Shown: positions 5,717-13,300, counted from the stretch's first letter. The stretch: DNA of 20,093 bases from an uncultured Eggerthellaceae bacterium (GCA_934623455.1 CAKTVK010000032.1:1-20093), one strand, 5' to 3'. A program made the numbers and translations. The notes: generated by a model from the sequence alone, not told the origin.

Positions 5717-6538
5717 TTAGGCCTTGTACATGGCGATAGTGCCAACGTTGAGGTCCTTGTCAACGGTGGAGATGAAGTCCTTCACCGTGCGCGGCAGGTA
5801 GCCTTCAGCTTCTACGCTAATGGTGTACTCTGCAGCTTCGATCTGCTTGAACCAGAAGTCACCGAACCAGTCGCTCGTGGTCTCGCGGGTCTCGCCGGTT
5901 TCCTTGTTGGTAAGGACAACCTTTGCGCCAATGATAACCTCGTCGGCTTCCAGGTCGGCAATTTCGCCGCCAATGAAGCGCTTCGGAAGGTTCAGGTACA
6001 CAACGCTCGGCTGCGTGTTCAGGTCGGGGCGAAGAATCTCGGCATCCTTCAATTCCTCAGCGAACTCTTCCTCGTCACCGAAACGAAGAACATCGTGAGC
6101 GCACGCGTCAACGCAGCGGGGAACGGTCCAGCCGTCGTCCAGCAGGTGAGCGCAGCCCGTGCACTTCTGGGCAACGTTCTGCTCGTCGTTCCAGAACATA
6201 GCGCCATAGGGGCAAGCGTCTACGATAGCCTTCTGGCCGCGTGCCTTCACCGGGTCAACAATGACCAGGCCGTCGTCGCGACGGTACACGGCGCCGTCCT
6301 TCGCAACAGCCATGCAAGGTGCGTTCTTGCAGTGCTGGCACATAATGGGCGTGTAGGCAACGGTAACCTTGGGCACCTGGCCGCGTTCTTTTTCCTCAAC
6401 GCGAACCCAGTGCTGACCAGTGTCGGGCTGGGGAAGAGCGATGGGCGACCAGTCGTTGTCAACGTGCTCGTCTTTGCAGACAATCTCGCAACTACGGCAA
6501 CCAACGCACTTAGCAACGTCAATGACAAACATTTTCAT
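5717..6538 (-). CDS. Iron-sulfur subunit, pyrogallol transhydroxylase beta-like
   Basis: A 273-aa electron-transfer subunit of a DMSO-reductase-family enzyme. Twelve cysteines suffice for exactly three [4Fe-4S] clusters: C11, C14, C17, C21; C67, C70, C75; C109; C126, C129; C142, C146. The second ferredoxin motif lacks its usual fourth cysteine in sequence (CQHCKNAPCMAVAKDG), a feature shared with the Pelobacter transhydroxylase small subunit. Residues about 195-272 (GAKVVLTNKETGE...FGDFWFKQIEAAEYTISVEAEGY) form an Ig-like/carboxypeptidase-regulatory beta domain, again as in that protein, whose length (about 274 aa) is nearly identical. No signal peptide or membrane segment is seen, so it is cytoplasmic. 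ATG 6538 follows AGGAGG by 8 nt and lies 2 nt after the catalytic-subunit stop, so translation is coupled. Confidence 0.93.
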   Translation of the reverse strand: MKMFVIDVAKCVGCRSCEIVCKDEHVDNDWSPIALPQPDTGQHWVRVEEKERGQVPKVTVAYTPIMCQHCKNAPCMAVAKDGAVYRRDDGLVIVDPVKARGQKAIVDACPYGAMFWNDEQNVAQKCTGCAHLLDDGWTVPRCVDACAHDVLRFGDEEEFAEELKDAEILRPDLNTQPSVVYLNLPKRFIGGEIADLEADEVIIGAKVVLTNKETGETRETTSDWFGDFWFKQIEAAEYTISVEAEGYLPRTVKDFISTVDKDLNVGTIAMYKA

Positions 6539-6540
6539 GA

Positions 6541-9120
6541 TTAGGCCTCCTCGTCCATGATGATGACGGTCTCGGCAACTTGGCCGGTGTCCTTGTCGTA
6601 TACCTTGCTGAACGCTTCGGGATACTGACGTGCCAGTTCGAACACGTCAACCTTCTCGATGTTGACCAAGAAGCTGTTGGTAACTTCGCCCGGTGCGTTC
6701 TTCGACGTGGTGTTAGAGGGGCAAATCAGGTTGTTTGCGCCAGCACGATCGAATTCGCCGATGACGATGTTGTCAACGCGTGCGCCATGATCCTGGTACA
6801 GTGCGCCAGGGATAATGCGCTCGCTTACGCGGATGCCGCCCAAGACAGCGCCGCGCTCGTTGTACATCTTCACGATGTCGCCGTCCTTGACGTTTACCTT
6901 AACGGCGTCAACGGGGTTGATCCACAGGGGCTCGTACTTGTAGCCGTCGGGGCCAACAACCTTGCAGGTCTCGAATTCGCGCATCCAGGTGTTGTCGTCG
7001 TTGTTTGCGTGTACGCGCCAACGCGGGTGGTTCGTGACCAGCAAGTACGGATATTCCTTGGCACGCGGGTGCAGCAGGGACTCGCTGTGGGACTCGCCGT
7101 AGGGGATAAAGTGCGGAACAGGAGGACGCTCTTCATCGTTGGGGTAGTACTTGGCCAGGCCGGTGGAGTAGAACTCGATCTTGCCCGTGGGGGTGTTGAA
7201 TTTCTCGGCCTCGGGGTCGTTGTACCAATCGCGCAGGTGGAAGCGGTCGTTCTCCCAGTTCTCGGCAGTAGGAACAACGAAGTAGCCCTTCTCCATCCAT
7301 TCTTCGTAGGAAATCATATCCTGAACGCCAGAGTTCTCGAAGCCCTTCTTGATGAGTTCTTCTTCGGTGCCTTCCACGTACTGATCGCGCAGGCCAAGCT
7401 TCTCGGCAATGGCAATAACGCATTCCCAGTCGCTCAAAGAATCGCCCACGTGCGGGCATGCCTGCTCTTCATGCAGCAGCATGTTGTAGTTCAGGCCGTA
7501 CAGGTCGGAAGAAATGTCCTGCACTTCGAGCTTGGTGGTGGTGGGAAGAACGATGTCGGCAAACAGGCAGTCGTTTTCCATCCACGGATGCTGCGCCATG
7601 ATGAACTCAAGGTTCGGGTGACGCAGAGCGCGCTGCATCTCGTTGCCGCCGTTCCAGCAGGTCTGCCAGCAAGGCGTGTCGGTCCAGATCATGTGGATGC
7701 CGGGGCAGCCAGGCTGCGGGAAGTCCCATTCGACGAACTGGTCAGCTGCGGGCAGGCCGGCAATAACATGACCGCCGGACCAATGAACGGGCGGGTTCAT
7801 GATGGCCTGAGGAATAAGGGTCTTCGGGATGAAATTGGTGGGGGTGGTAAGCATGGCCCAGCCGTGGTAAACGGAGCTCAGGTCGGGCTGGCATTCGGAA
7901 CGAGGCAGCGGGTAGATGTCATCGATGCCGAACAAGCCAACGTCCATGAAGTTCATCTGGCCAGCGCCGGGCTTGCCGAGCTGCTGCATAACCAACAGGG
8001 CGATTTCCAAACGAGCAGGCTCGGTGGAGTATGCTGCGCGGATGAAGCCGCCGCCGGAGCAGTGACCAATGGATACGGCGTGCTGTGCCCAGTAGCGAGC
8101 CAACGCCTTGATCTGACGAGCAGGAACGCCGCAGATAGGAGCAGCCCAAGCCGGCGTCTTAGGAATGCCGTCTTCTTTACCCAAAATGTAGTACTCGAAC
8201 CAGTCGAAGCCAACGGAGCGCTCAACAACCCAATCGCGGTCGAACAGACCTTCGGTCATCCATACGTATGCAATAGCGCACTGCATGGCGGCGTCGGTGT
8301 TCGGCAGAACGGGGATCCATTTGTCGGCGTGAGCAGCACCAGCGTAGTTCAGGTCGGGGGTAATGAAGATCTGCATAATGCCAGCTTCGGTCAGGAAGCT
8401 CTCCAAAACACCGGGCATCATGCCGCCCCAGCCCCACGGAGTGGTTTCGGGGTCGCCGGACCACATAATCAGGCAGTCGCCGTTTTCGCAGATGTCCTTG
8501 AACAGGTTCTCAACGTGACCCTGCTTGCCAACGGGCTCCATGCCCCACATGTGCTTTGCGCCCCAGGTCCAGCCTTCCCAGGAGTCGGGCTGACGTGCCT
8601 GCAGGGTGTAGCCGCCCAAAAGGTCCAGCAATTTTTGCTCGCAACCATGAGCAGCGTGCAAGATCTTGGATTCGCCATGGCCATCGCATTGCAAAAGCAG
8701 CGCTTCCATGCCATACGTCTCTTTAATGCGCATGATTTCTTTTGCGCAAATGTCAGTAGCTTCGTCCCAGGAAATACGGACGTACTTGGATTCGCCACGG
8801 GTTTCGGGATGACGATCGCCATCGGGATCCCAGTCAACGCGCTTCAGCGGGAACGGAACGCGGTTCTTGGAATAAACGCGTTTCTTGTAGCCGTACTGCA
8901 GCGGGCTGGGGCAGGTATGCGTCTTGGGTTCAAGCACGGCGCCGTTGCGCGCGGTGATCTTCCAGGGGCGCATGTCTTCGATGTTGTACTTCTCACCGTA
9001 GTGCATGGGGCGAATGCGCAGGATCTTTCCATCCCTCACATCAACTGCCGCAGAGTTCGATCCCAGACCGAATCCGCACAGGCCCAAGGACTTGTAAACA
9101 GTTTTAGTTTCGCCTGACAT
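6541..9120 (-). CDS. Mo-bis-MGD catalytic subunit, pyrogallol transhydroxylase-like
   Basis: An 859-aa molybdopterin enzyme of the DMSO reductase superfamily. The N-terminus has only one cysteine (C15 in SLGLCGFGLGSN), so the usual Cys-rich [4Fe-4S] motif is missing, as in pyrogallol-phloroglucinol transhydroxylase. Its active-site block PDSWEGW (D179-S180-W181) places a serine as the probable Mo ligand, and H148 (CDGHGE) falls where the catalytic histidine is expected. Downstream blocks (WSGDPETTPWGWGG, ADKWIPVLPNTDAAM, QHPWMENDCLFADIVLPTTTKLE, PTGKIEFYSTGL, NHPRWRVHANNDD) cover the family's MGD-binding regions. No Tat signal is present, so it is cytoplasmic. Likely chemistry: hydroxyl transfer or reductive dehydroxylation on a polyhydroxylated aromatic; the related gut catechol dehydroxylases are an alternative. 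ATG 9120 follows GGGAGG. Confidence 0.9.
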   Translation of the reverse strand: MSGETKTVYKSLGLCGFGLGSNSAAVDVRDGKILRIRPMHYGEKYNIEDMRPWKITARNGAVLEPKTHTCPSPLQYGYKKRVYSKNRVPFPLKRVDWDPDGDRHPETRGESKYVRISWDEATDICAKEIMRIKETYGMEALLLQCDGHGESKILHAAHGCEQKLLDLLGGYTLQARQPDSWEGWTWGAKHMWGMEPVGKQGHVENLFKDICENGDCLIMWSGDPETTPWGWGGMMPGVLESFLTEAGIMQIFITPDLNYAGAAHADKWIPVLPNTDAAMQCAIAYVWMTEGLFDRDWVVERSVGFDWFEYYILGKEDGIPKTPAWAAPICGVPARQIKALARYWAQHAVSIGHCSGGGFIRAAYSTEPARLEIALLVMQQLGKPGAGQMNFMDVGLFGIDDIYPLPRSECQPDLSSVYHGWAMLTTPTNFIPKTLIPQAIMNPPVHWSGGHVIAGLPAADQFVEWDFPQPGCPGIHMIWTDTPCWQTCWNGGNEMQRALRHPNLEFIMAQHPWMENDCLFADIVLPTTTKLEVQDISSDLYGLNYNMLLHEEQACPHVGDSLSDWECVIAIAEKLGLRDQYVEGTEEELIKKGFENSGVQDMISYEEWMEKGYFVVPTAENWENDRFHLRDWYNDPEAEKFNTPTGKIEFYSTGLAKYYPNDEERPPVPHFIPYGESHSESLLHPRAKEYPYLLVTNHPRWRVHANNDDNTWMREFETCKVVGPDGYKYEPLWINPVDAVKVNVKDGDIVKMYNERGAVLGGIRVSERIIPGALYQDHGARVDNIVIGEFDRAGANNLICPSNTTSKNAPGEVTNSFLVNIEKVDVFELARQYPEAFSKVYDKDTGQVAETVIIMDEEA

Positions 9121-9129
9121 TTTTCCTCC

Positions 9130-9212
9130 CTCTCTTAGTGGAATGTGTAAACGGGGGCGTGTCGTGTCGCCTCCGTTTATGGCCGCCTGCGATGTTCCCC
9201 TTTCTCTCTTAG
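9130..9212 (-). repeat. Duplicated CTAAGAGAG around a leader hairpin before the catalytic subunit
   Basis: The minus strand carries CTAAGAGAG twice, at 9204-9212 and 9130-9138, each followed by a purine-rich ribosome-site-like run. Between them TAAACGGAGGCG (9168-9179) pairs with the sequence at 9148-9159 (11 of 12 pairs, 8-nt loop). The hairpin ends 28 nt before the start codon. Confidence 0.5.
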
Positions 9213-9387
9213 GCTTGGTTGCATGTTGACTTTTTTTGTTGTGTCTTCATGCGGGCTCACATCTTTTGGCAGCGATCCTTTTGCGCGGCTCGCCTCTCTT
9301 CGAAACGCGCGGTGTGCCAAGCTGCCTTGCATCCCAAGGTACGCCCCCACAGCAGCCCCTGGCAATAGTCCCCGTTCGGTGAAAAGT

Positions 9388-9440
9388 GGGAAAATCATCC
9401 GGATAGGCTCATACTGTGCGGGAAAAATCACTAGTACTAG
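9388..9440. promoter_or_regulatory. Candidate regulator sites in the divergent intergenic region
   Basis: The stretch 9121-9561 between the catalytic subunit and the LuxR gene has no credible gene. It holds GGGAAAATCA (9388-9397) and GGGAAAAATCA (9420-9430), direct repeats 32 bp apart (about three helical turns), and the perfect palindrome CTAGTACTAG (9431-9440). These are reasonable operator candidates for the adjacent LuxR protein. A minus-strand promoter for the enzyme genes must lie here but I could not define its boxes. Confidence 0.4.
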
Positions 9441-9481
9441 AAGCCATAAACAAGCCGCTCACCTGGTATAAAGCATTCGTC

Positions 9482-9511
9482 TTGACGATTTGTCCCTGAA
9501 AGGGGTATTCT
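9482..9511 (+). promoter_or_regulatory. Promoter of the LuxR regulator gene
   Basis: TTGACG (9482-9487), 18-nt spacer, TATTCT (9506-9511), giving a start near 9518 and a leader of about 44 nt to the ATG at 9562. Confidence 0.6.
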
Positions 9512-9561
9512 AGATAGACGCAAAAGAGATAATTCGCTGCTGTTGCTACTGGGGGTTGCAC

Positions 9562-11409
9562 ATGCGCTTGCTTTCTGGCTTTGCATTCAGGGGAAAAGGC
9601 GAAGTCGAAAAGAATGAAACATTGGCCGATTCGGTGCCGTTAAGACAGTCTGATACGGTCGAATCAGAGTTGAACGAAACCATACCAAAATTGAACAATT
9701 TTGCTCAAACAAAAAGTGAGTCGTGTCCGCCTGCGCCGAAAGAGCCAAAAACGCCGAAGCCGACCCGCGATGCGGCTCGCGATGCCCGCGACACCCGCGG
9801 TGACGGCGCACGGGTTGCGCACGTGAAGGAGCAGGCAAAAGAACCGCAGGTGTCTTCGCCGCAATCCATGTTCGCTCAGGATACAGGCGAAGCTGCGTCC
9901 GCCGGTGCCCCCGCCGTTGCGCAGAGCCGCTACAAGGCGGGGGCAATCCCGCTGCGGATGCTTGGCTTCGGCCTTTTAATGGGCTGGCATTTCCTGATTC
10001 TGTATTTCCCCGAGCTTTCGATGAACCCCCAGCTTGATGCCTGGAGCAGCTTTGTGGGGCAGATCATCTTGAACGGCTCGCTGTGCTTCTCCTTCGCGTT
10101 TTTCGGCGTGGTGTTCAGCCGTAACCATGGGTGGGTTGATGCCCACTTGCGAACCATATGCCTGGTGGGCATTGGCGTTGCCATTGTTGGATGCCTGATT
10201 TTTGCGCTGACCAGCGCCGTTGATGCGCTCATACCGTATCAGGTCTCCATTGGCGTTATGGGTTTGTGCGAGGGCCTGTTCATGCTGCTGTGGTTCCATT
10301 TCTATGCCGACACGCAAACGAACTACACTGTAAGCTACCTGGCCGTTTCCGCTATCATGGGCGGCATCATCTGCTATTTTACACGCCACCTTACCGCGGG
10401 ACTTCCCATTGTGGTATTCGTTGCCTTGCCTCTGTTGTCCATGCTGCTGTTTTTTCCGTCGATTCAAACCACGGCCTTTCGCGATTCAACGTTGCATGGA
10501 AAGGGCATGTCAAGTTGGGAATCTGCCTCGGGTCCGTTTTTCCGCACCACATTGCAGCTAGTGGTGTTCTCGCTGTGCTTCGGCTTTATGCAGGGTTCGG
10601 CTGTACTGGAAAATGCGCTGGATTTCCCCGTGGAAAACCCTGTGACGAACCTGGGCTTTTGCGTTGCCGGTGTGATTCTGTACGTGGTGTATCTGCGCTC
10701 GCCCGAGCATCAAGACCTTATGCCTGCGCATATCATTTCTATCGTGTTGTTCCTGATTGGCATTACCTACATTCCGTTTGCACAGGGTTCGGCTTCGGTG
10801 GTGGTGTCAACCATTGCCATGACGGGCTTCATGCTGTTTGACATTGTTATCCTGGGCTTTCTGCTCAACTTGGTGCGCGTGTTCGACCTTAATGCTGAAC
10901 TGGTTTTGGGCAGTAACCGCGCGGCGGAATACGGCGCGTTCACGGTGGGTATTGCCTTGAGCGCTGCCGTTTCGCACCTATTCGGTGAATATCCCATGTT
11001 TCCGTATTTCGTGACGTGCACGGCGGCGCTGGGCTGCTGTATTACCGTGCTGGTTCTGTTTATTGACAGCGACAACATTTGGGGCGAGCGCAAGGAAAAG
11101 CATCGCCAGGTTGAAGAGAAATCCGACGACGATGACGCCATTTCCGAAGGTCCCGGCCGTTGGAAGCTTGCTTGCAACGACATTTGCTGCCGCTACGACC
11201 TTTCTCCGCGCGAGCGCGACGTGTTCATGCTCATTGCCAAGGGCAGAAACGCCGAGTACGTCCAAAACGCGCTGTATATTTCGGGGCATACCGCCAAGAC
11301 GCATATCTCAAACATTTACAAGAAGCTCGATATCCACTCTGTCCAGGAACTTCTTGACTTGGTAGAAGCGGAAAAAGCCGAAAAAGAGAAACTAACGCCG
11401 CAAAGGTGA
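9562..11409 (+). CDS. Membrane-bound LuxR-type regulator with 12 TM segments
   Basis: A 615-aa one-component regulator. Residues 1-130 are hydrophilic and rich in Ala, Pro, Lys and Asp. Twelve hydrophobic segments follow (from MLGFGLLMGWHFLILYF to VTCTAALGCCITVLVLFI), resembling an MFS-like membrane domain. A charged linker (WGERKEKHRQVEEKSDDDDA) leads to a C-terminal LuxR helix-turn-helix (YDLSPRERDVFMLIAKGRNAEYVQNAL, SGHTAKTHISNIYKKLDIHS). Such 12-TM LuxR proteins are abundant in Eggerthellaceae beside catechol dehydroxylase-type genes and respond to their aromatic substrates. This one is divergent to the Thl-like genes and followed by an MFS carrier. ATG 9562 is chosen over TTG 9556 because GGGGGTT precedes it. 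The long N-terminal extension is unusual; an internal start near 9869 lacks a ribosome site. Confidence 0.9.
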   Translation: MRLLSGFAFRGKGEVEKNETLADSVPLRQSDTVESELNETIPKLNNFAQTKSESCPPAPKEPKTPKPTRDAARDARDTRGDGARVAHVKEQAKEPQVSSPQSMFAQDTGEAASAGAPAVAQSRYKAGAIPLRMLGFGLLMGWHFLILYFPELSMNPQLDAWSSFVGQIILNGSLCFSFAFFGVVFSRNHGWVDAHLRTICLVGIGVAIVGCLIFALTSAVDALIPYQVSIGVMGLCEGLFMLLWFHFYADTQTNYTVSYLAVSAIMGGIICYFTRHLTAGLPIVVFVALPLLSMLLFFPSIQTTAFRDSTLHGKGMSSWESASGPFFRTTLQLVVFSLCFGFMQGSAVLENALDFPVENPVTNLGFCVAGVILYVVYLRSPEHQDLMPAHIISIVLFLIGITYIPFAQGSASVVVSTIAMTGFMLFDIVILGFLLNLVRVFDLNAELVLGSNRAAEYGAFTVGIALSAAVSHLFGEYPMFPYFVTCTAALGCCITVLVLFIDSDNIWGERKEKHRQVEEKSDDDDAISEGPGRWKLACNDICCRYDLSPRERDVFMLIAKGRNAEYVQNALYISGHTAKTHISNIYKKLDIHSVQELLDLVEAEKAEKEKLTPQR

Positions 11410-11442
11410 GTGCTTTTCGGGCTTTTGGTACTGTGGGGCTGA

Positions 11443-11471
11443 TTGCTTTTTACCCGCTGCGTTCTTATTAT
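11443..11471 (+). promoter_or_regulatory. Promoter of the MFS transporter gene
   Basis: TTGCTT (11443-11448), 17-nt spacer, TATTAT (11466-11471), predicted start near 11478. It lies 34 nt past the LuxR stop, so the carrier can be transcribed independently. Confidence 0.55.
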
Positions 11472-11485
11472 TGGTCACGCCAAGT

Positions 11486-11518
11486 GCGATTTATCCGTTG
11501 GCCGCATGGATAAATCGC
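11486..11518. promoter_or_regulatory. Perfect 11-bp inverted repeat in the MFS leader
   Basis: GCGATTTATCC (11486-11496) and GGATAAATCGC (11508-11518) with an 11-bp spacer, so the half-sites are two helical turns apart. It begins just after the predicted MFS transcription start, fitting an operator. A CTTTTT run 8 nt further on leaves open a weak terminator for the LuxR gene. Confidence 0.55.
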
Positions 11519-11635
11519 TCGATCCTCTTTTTAGCTCGCATAACATGAAAGGCTTGCCGCAACAGGCCTACCCTTTGAAGAATTGGGGAAAAGGGTGCGC
11601 TGGCTGCCTTTCGTATCGACGAAGGAGGGTACTTT

Positions 11636-12862
11636 ATGGAAAAAGCCTCTGAAATTACGATGGGACGTCGTTGGTTGATGTTCGTGACGATCTTCATCGT
11701 TGGCGTTCTTGCGGCATTCTGCCAGTTTAAGGCACCTGTTTTGTTCGCAACTGAATTTACTTCAGAGCTTGGCTTTACCGACGCAAATATTGGTTGGGTT
11801 ATGTCGGTGTTCTCGCTGATCGGCGTGGTGTTGGCATTCCCCGCAGGCGGCATTCTTGCGAAGCTTGGCGCAAAGAAGAGCCTTATGATCACCGCCATTG
11901 CGCTTGCCATTGGTGCTGGCGCTGGCGCCTTGGCTAACAATGCAACTATGATGCTTGCGACGCGTTTTATCGAAGGCATTGGCATGGGCTTGATTTCCGT
12001 TGTTGGTCCTGCTGCTGTTGCGGAAGTTATTCCCCAGCGTAAGCAGGGTCTTGCAATGGGCATCTGGAGCGTTTGGTTCCCTGCAGGTGTTGTTGTCGCG
12101 TTCAACATTACGCCGTTTATCTATGCTACGGCGGGCACGTGGCGCGCTGCTTGGTGGTTCGCGTGCATCGTGGCCATTATCGCTTTGGTTTTGGTTGCGG
12201 TCATTTACGTTGAGACCAAGCAGGAAGCTCCTGCGGCGGCTCCTGCAGCCGAGGGCGAAGCTGCTCCTGCGGCGGCTCCCGCTGCTTTGAAGCCCGATAT
12301 GTTTAGCGTTATCTTGATTGCCGTTGTATTCTGCGCATGGAATATCTTCAATGCAGGCGCTATCGGCGGTTTCTATCCTGCGTACTTGGCAGACGTTCAT
12401 CACATGGACACCCAGCTTGCTGGTTCTGTTGCAAGTATCACGAACATTCTGGTTCTGGCGCTTGGCCCCATCTCCGGCATAGTTGCAGACAAGTTCAACC
12501 TGCATAAGAGCCTGATGGTTTTCGCCATGATTGGCGCGGTTGTCATGTTGACGTTTGCGTTCGGTAGCAACCTGACGCTCACGTACGTCTTCGTGTCTGT
12601 CTTCAGCGTGTTCTCTGCTTGCTGCCCAACGGGCGTGTTCTCCAGCGTTCCGCTGTACGCACGCGACCCTGCCAAGATCGGTTTTTGCATGGCCATTGTT
12701 GCGTTCCTGCAGAACCTGGGCGGCGTTATTGGCTCTGCGGCGTTCGGTCCTTTGGCGGCATCCCTGGGATGGAATTCCGCAAGCCTGTTCTTCTGCGTGC
12801 CGGTTGCCGTTGTGGGCCTTGTCTGCGCAGTTCTGATTCGCCCGCTGGTCAAGAAGGATTAA
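11636..12862 (+). CDS. MFS transporter
   Basis: A 408-aa inner-membrane carrier of the major facilitator superfamily with two six-helix halves. The loop between TM2 and TM3 has motif A (GGILAKLGAKK, residues 71-81), and the matching loop in the second half reads SGIVADKFNLHKS. The central cytoplasmic loop (about residues 196-222) is a low-complexity Ala/Pro/Glu linker (QEAPAAAPAAEGEAAPAAAP). It has a strong GAAGGAGGG ribosome site 7 nt before ATG 11636. Position after the LuxR regulator and near the molybdenum enzyme genes suggests uptake or exchange of the aromatic substrate or product, but the substrate is not readable from sequence. A strong terminator follows, ending the island. Confidence 0.92.
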   Translation: MEKASEITMGRRWLMFVTIFIVGVLAAFCQFKAPVLFATEFTSELGFTDANIGWVMSVFSLIGVVLAFPAGGILAKLGAKKSLMITAIALAIGAGAGALANNATMMLATRFIEGIGMGLISVVGPAAVAEVIPQRKQGLAMGIWSVWFPAGVVVAFNITPFIYATAGTWRAAWWFACIVAIIALVLVAVIYVETKQEAPAAAPAAEGEAAPAAAPAALKPDMFSVILIAVVFCAWNIFNAGAIGGFYPAYLADVHHMDTQLAGSVASITNILVLALGPISGIVADKFNLHKSLMVFAMIGAVVMLTFAFGSNLTLTYVFVSVFSVFSACCPTGVFSSVPLYARDPAKIGFCMAIVAFLQNLGGVIGSAAFGPLAASLGWNSASLFFCVPVAVVGLVCAVLIRPLVKKD

Positions 12863-12910
12863 GCTGCAATTTTCAAAGAGACGGGCTTCTTCGCTGTTGC
12901 CCTGTTCGAA

Positions 12911-12945
12911 AACGTGCCCCGCATTTTCGCGGGGCACGTTTTTTT
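12911..12945 (+). terminator. Strong rho-independent terminator of the MFS gene
   Basis: AACGTGCCCCGC (12911-12922) pairs perfectly with GCGGGGCACGTT (12929-12940), loop ATTTTC, followed by TTTTT. Confidence 0.95.
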
Positions 12946-12994
12946 GTGCTTTCGGGGGTCTGCGGATTCTTGGACCTCGATCAAGGAGGTTCGA

Positions 12995-13105
12995 ATGTGG
13001 GTCTGCGGCTCTGTTTGGGCGATTGCAGCGTGCAGTGATGCGGGGCAACGTGCGGTGATGTGGGGGGGCAATCGTGAAAAATCGTTCACAGTTATCGATT
13101 TTTAA
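12995..13105 (+). CDS. Possible 36-aa small protein or leader peptide
   Basis: ATG 12995 is preceded at 4 nt by AAGGAGGT (12983-12990), one of the best ribosome sites in the window. The 36-residue product starts MWVCGSVWAIAACSDAG and ends FTVIDF, with three Trp and two Cys and no known family. The reading frame ends inside the region of a perfect 19-bp inverted repeat (left arm 13078-13096), as a leader peptide overlapping an attenuating structure would. Against it: a degenerate 20-bp tandem repeat, not a multiple of three, lies within the frame, and no clear promoter follows the preceding terminator. Low certainty. Confidence 0.3.
   Translation: MWVCGSVWAIAACSDAGQRAVMWGGNREKSFTVIDF
13029..13068. 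repeat. Degenerate 20-bp tandem repeat
   Basis: CGTGCAGTGATGCGGGG (13029-13045) and CGTGCGGTGATGTGGGG (13049-13065) match at 15 of 17 positions with a 20-bp period. Confidence 0.6.
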
Positions 13106-13153
13106 GAGTTAATTTCAAAAAAGTCGCTTTTTTGGATAACTGTGAACGATTTT
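13078..13153. repeat. Perfect 19-bp inverted repeat with AT-rich interior
   Basis: AAAATCGTTCACAGTTATC (13078-13096) and GATAACTGTGAACGATTTT (13135-13153) are exact inverted copies. The 38-nt interior contains a second small dyad, AAAAAAG-TCG-CTTTTTT. As RNA this is a long two-part hairpin. As DNA it resembles a miniature terminal-inverted-repeat element, but no flanking target duplication is visible. No gene covers the rest of 12946-13308. Confidence 0.9.
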
Positions 13154-13294
13154 AAAATGTGCTGGTGGACAATATCGCTTTACGGGGAGATTTGCGTGGC
13201 AGAGGGCGCCGCTTCTCGTTGCATTCCGTGTGTACGTTTCTGCCATTTTGGTTTACATTTGGGCAGACGACGCCAATAGCACCAGGTGCAACGC

Positions 13295-13300
13295 TATAAT
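13295..13300 (+). promoter_or_regulatory. TATAAT -10 box 8 nt before a start codon (leaderless transcript)
   Basis: A perfect TATAAT ends at 13300 and the ATG begins at 13309. Transcription would begin at or within two bases of the start codon. No Shine-Dalgarno sequence is present, and there is no good -35 at the standard distance. Confidence 0.55.

Noticed and set aside
6580..9117. 845-codon open frame on the plus strand, antisense to the molybdenum catalytic subunit
   Set aside because: It is a mirror of the real gene caused by biased codon use; it has no ribosome site or family motif, and the minus-strand protein is clearly a DMSO-reductase-family enzyme.
9121..9480. Molybdenum-cofactor riboswitch in the leader of the catalytic subunit
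   Set aside because: I looked for the conserved Moco RNA elements and saw none; the leader has only the simple hairpin and duplicated motif.
11762..13048. 428-codon open frame antisense to the MFS transporter
   Set aside because: Composition is abnormal (rich in Arg, Asn, His, Gln), it has no recognisable domain, and it crosses the strong MFS terminator.
13078..13153. Insertion sequence or CRISPR repeat
   Set aside because: There are only two inverted copies, no transposase, no visible target-site duplication and no repeat-spacer periodicity.
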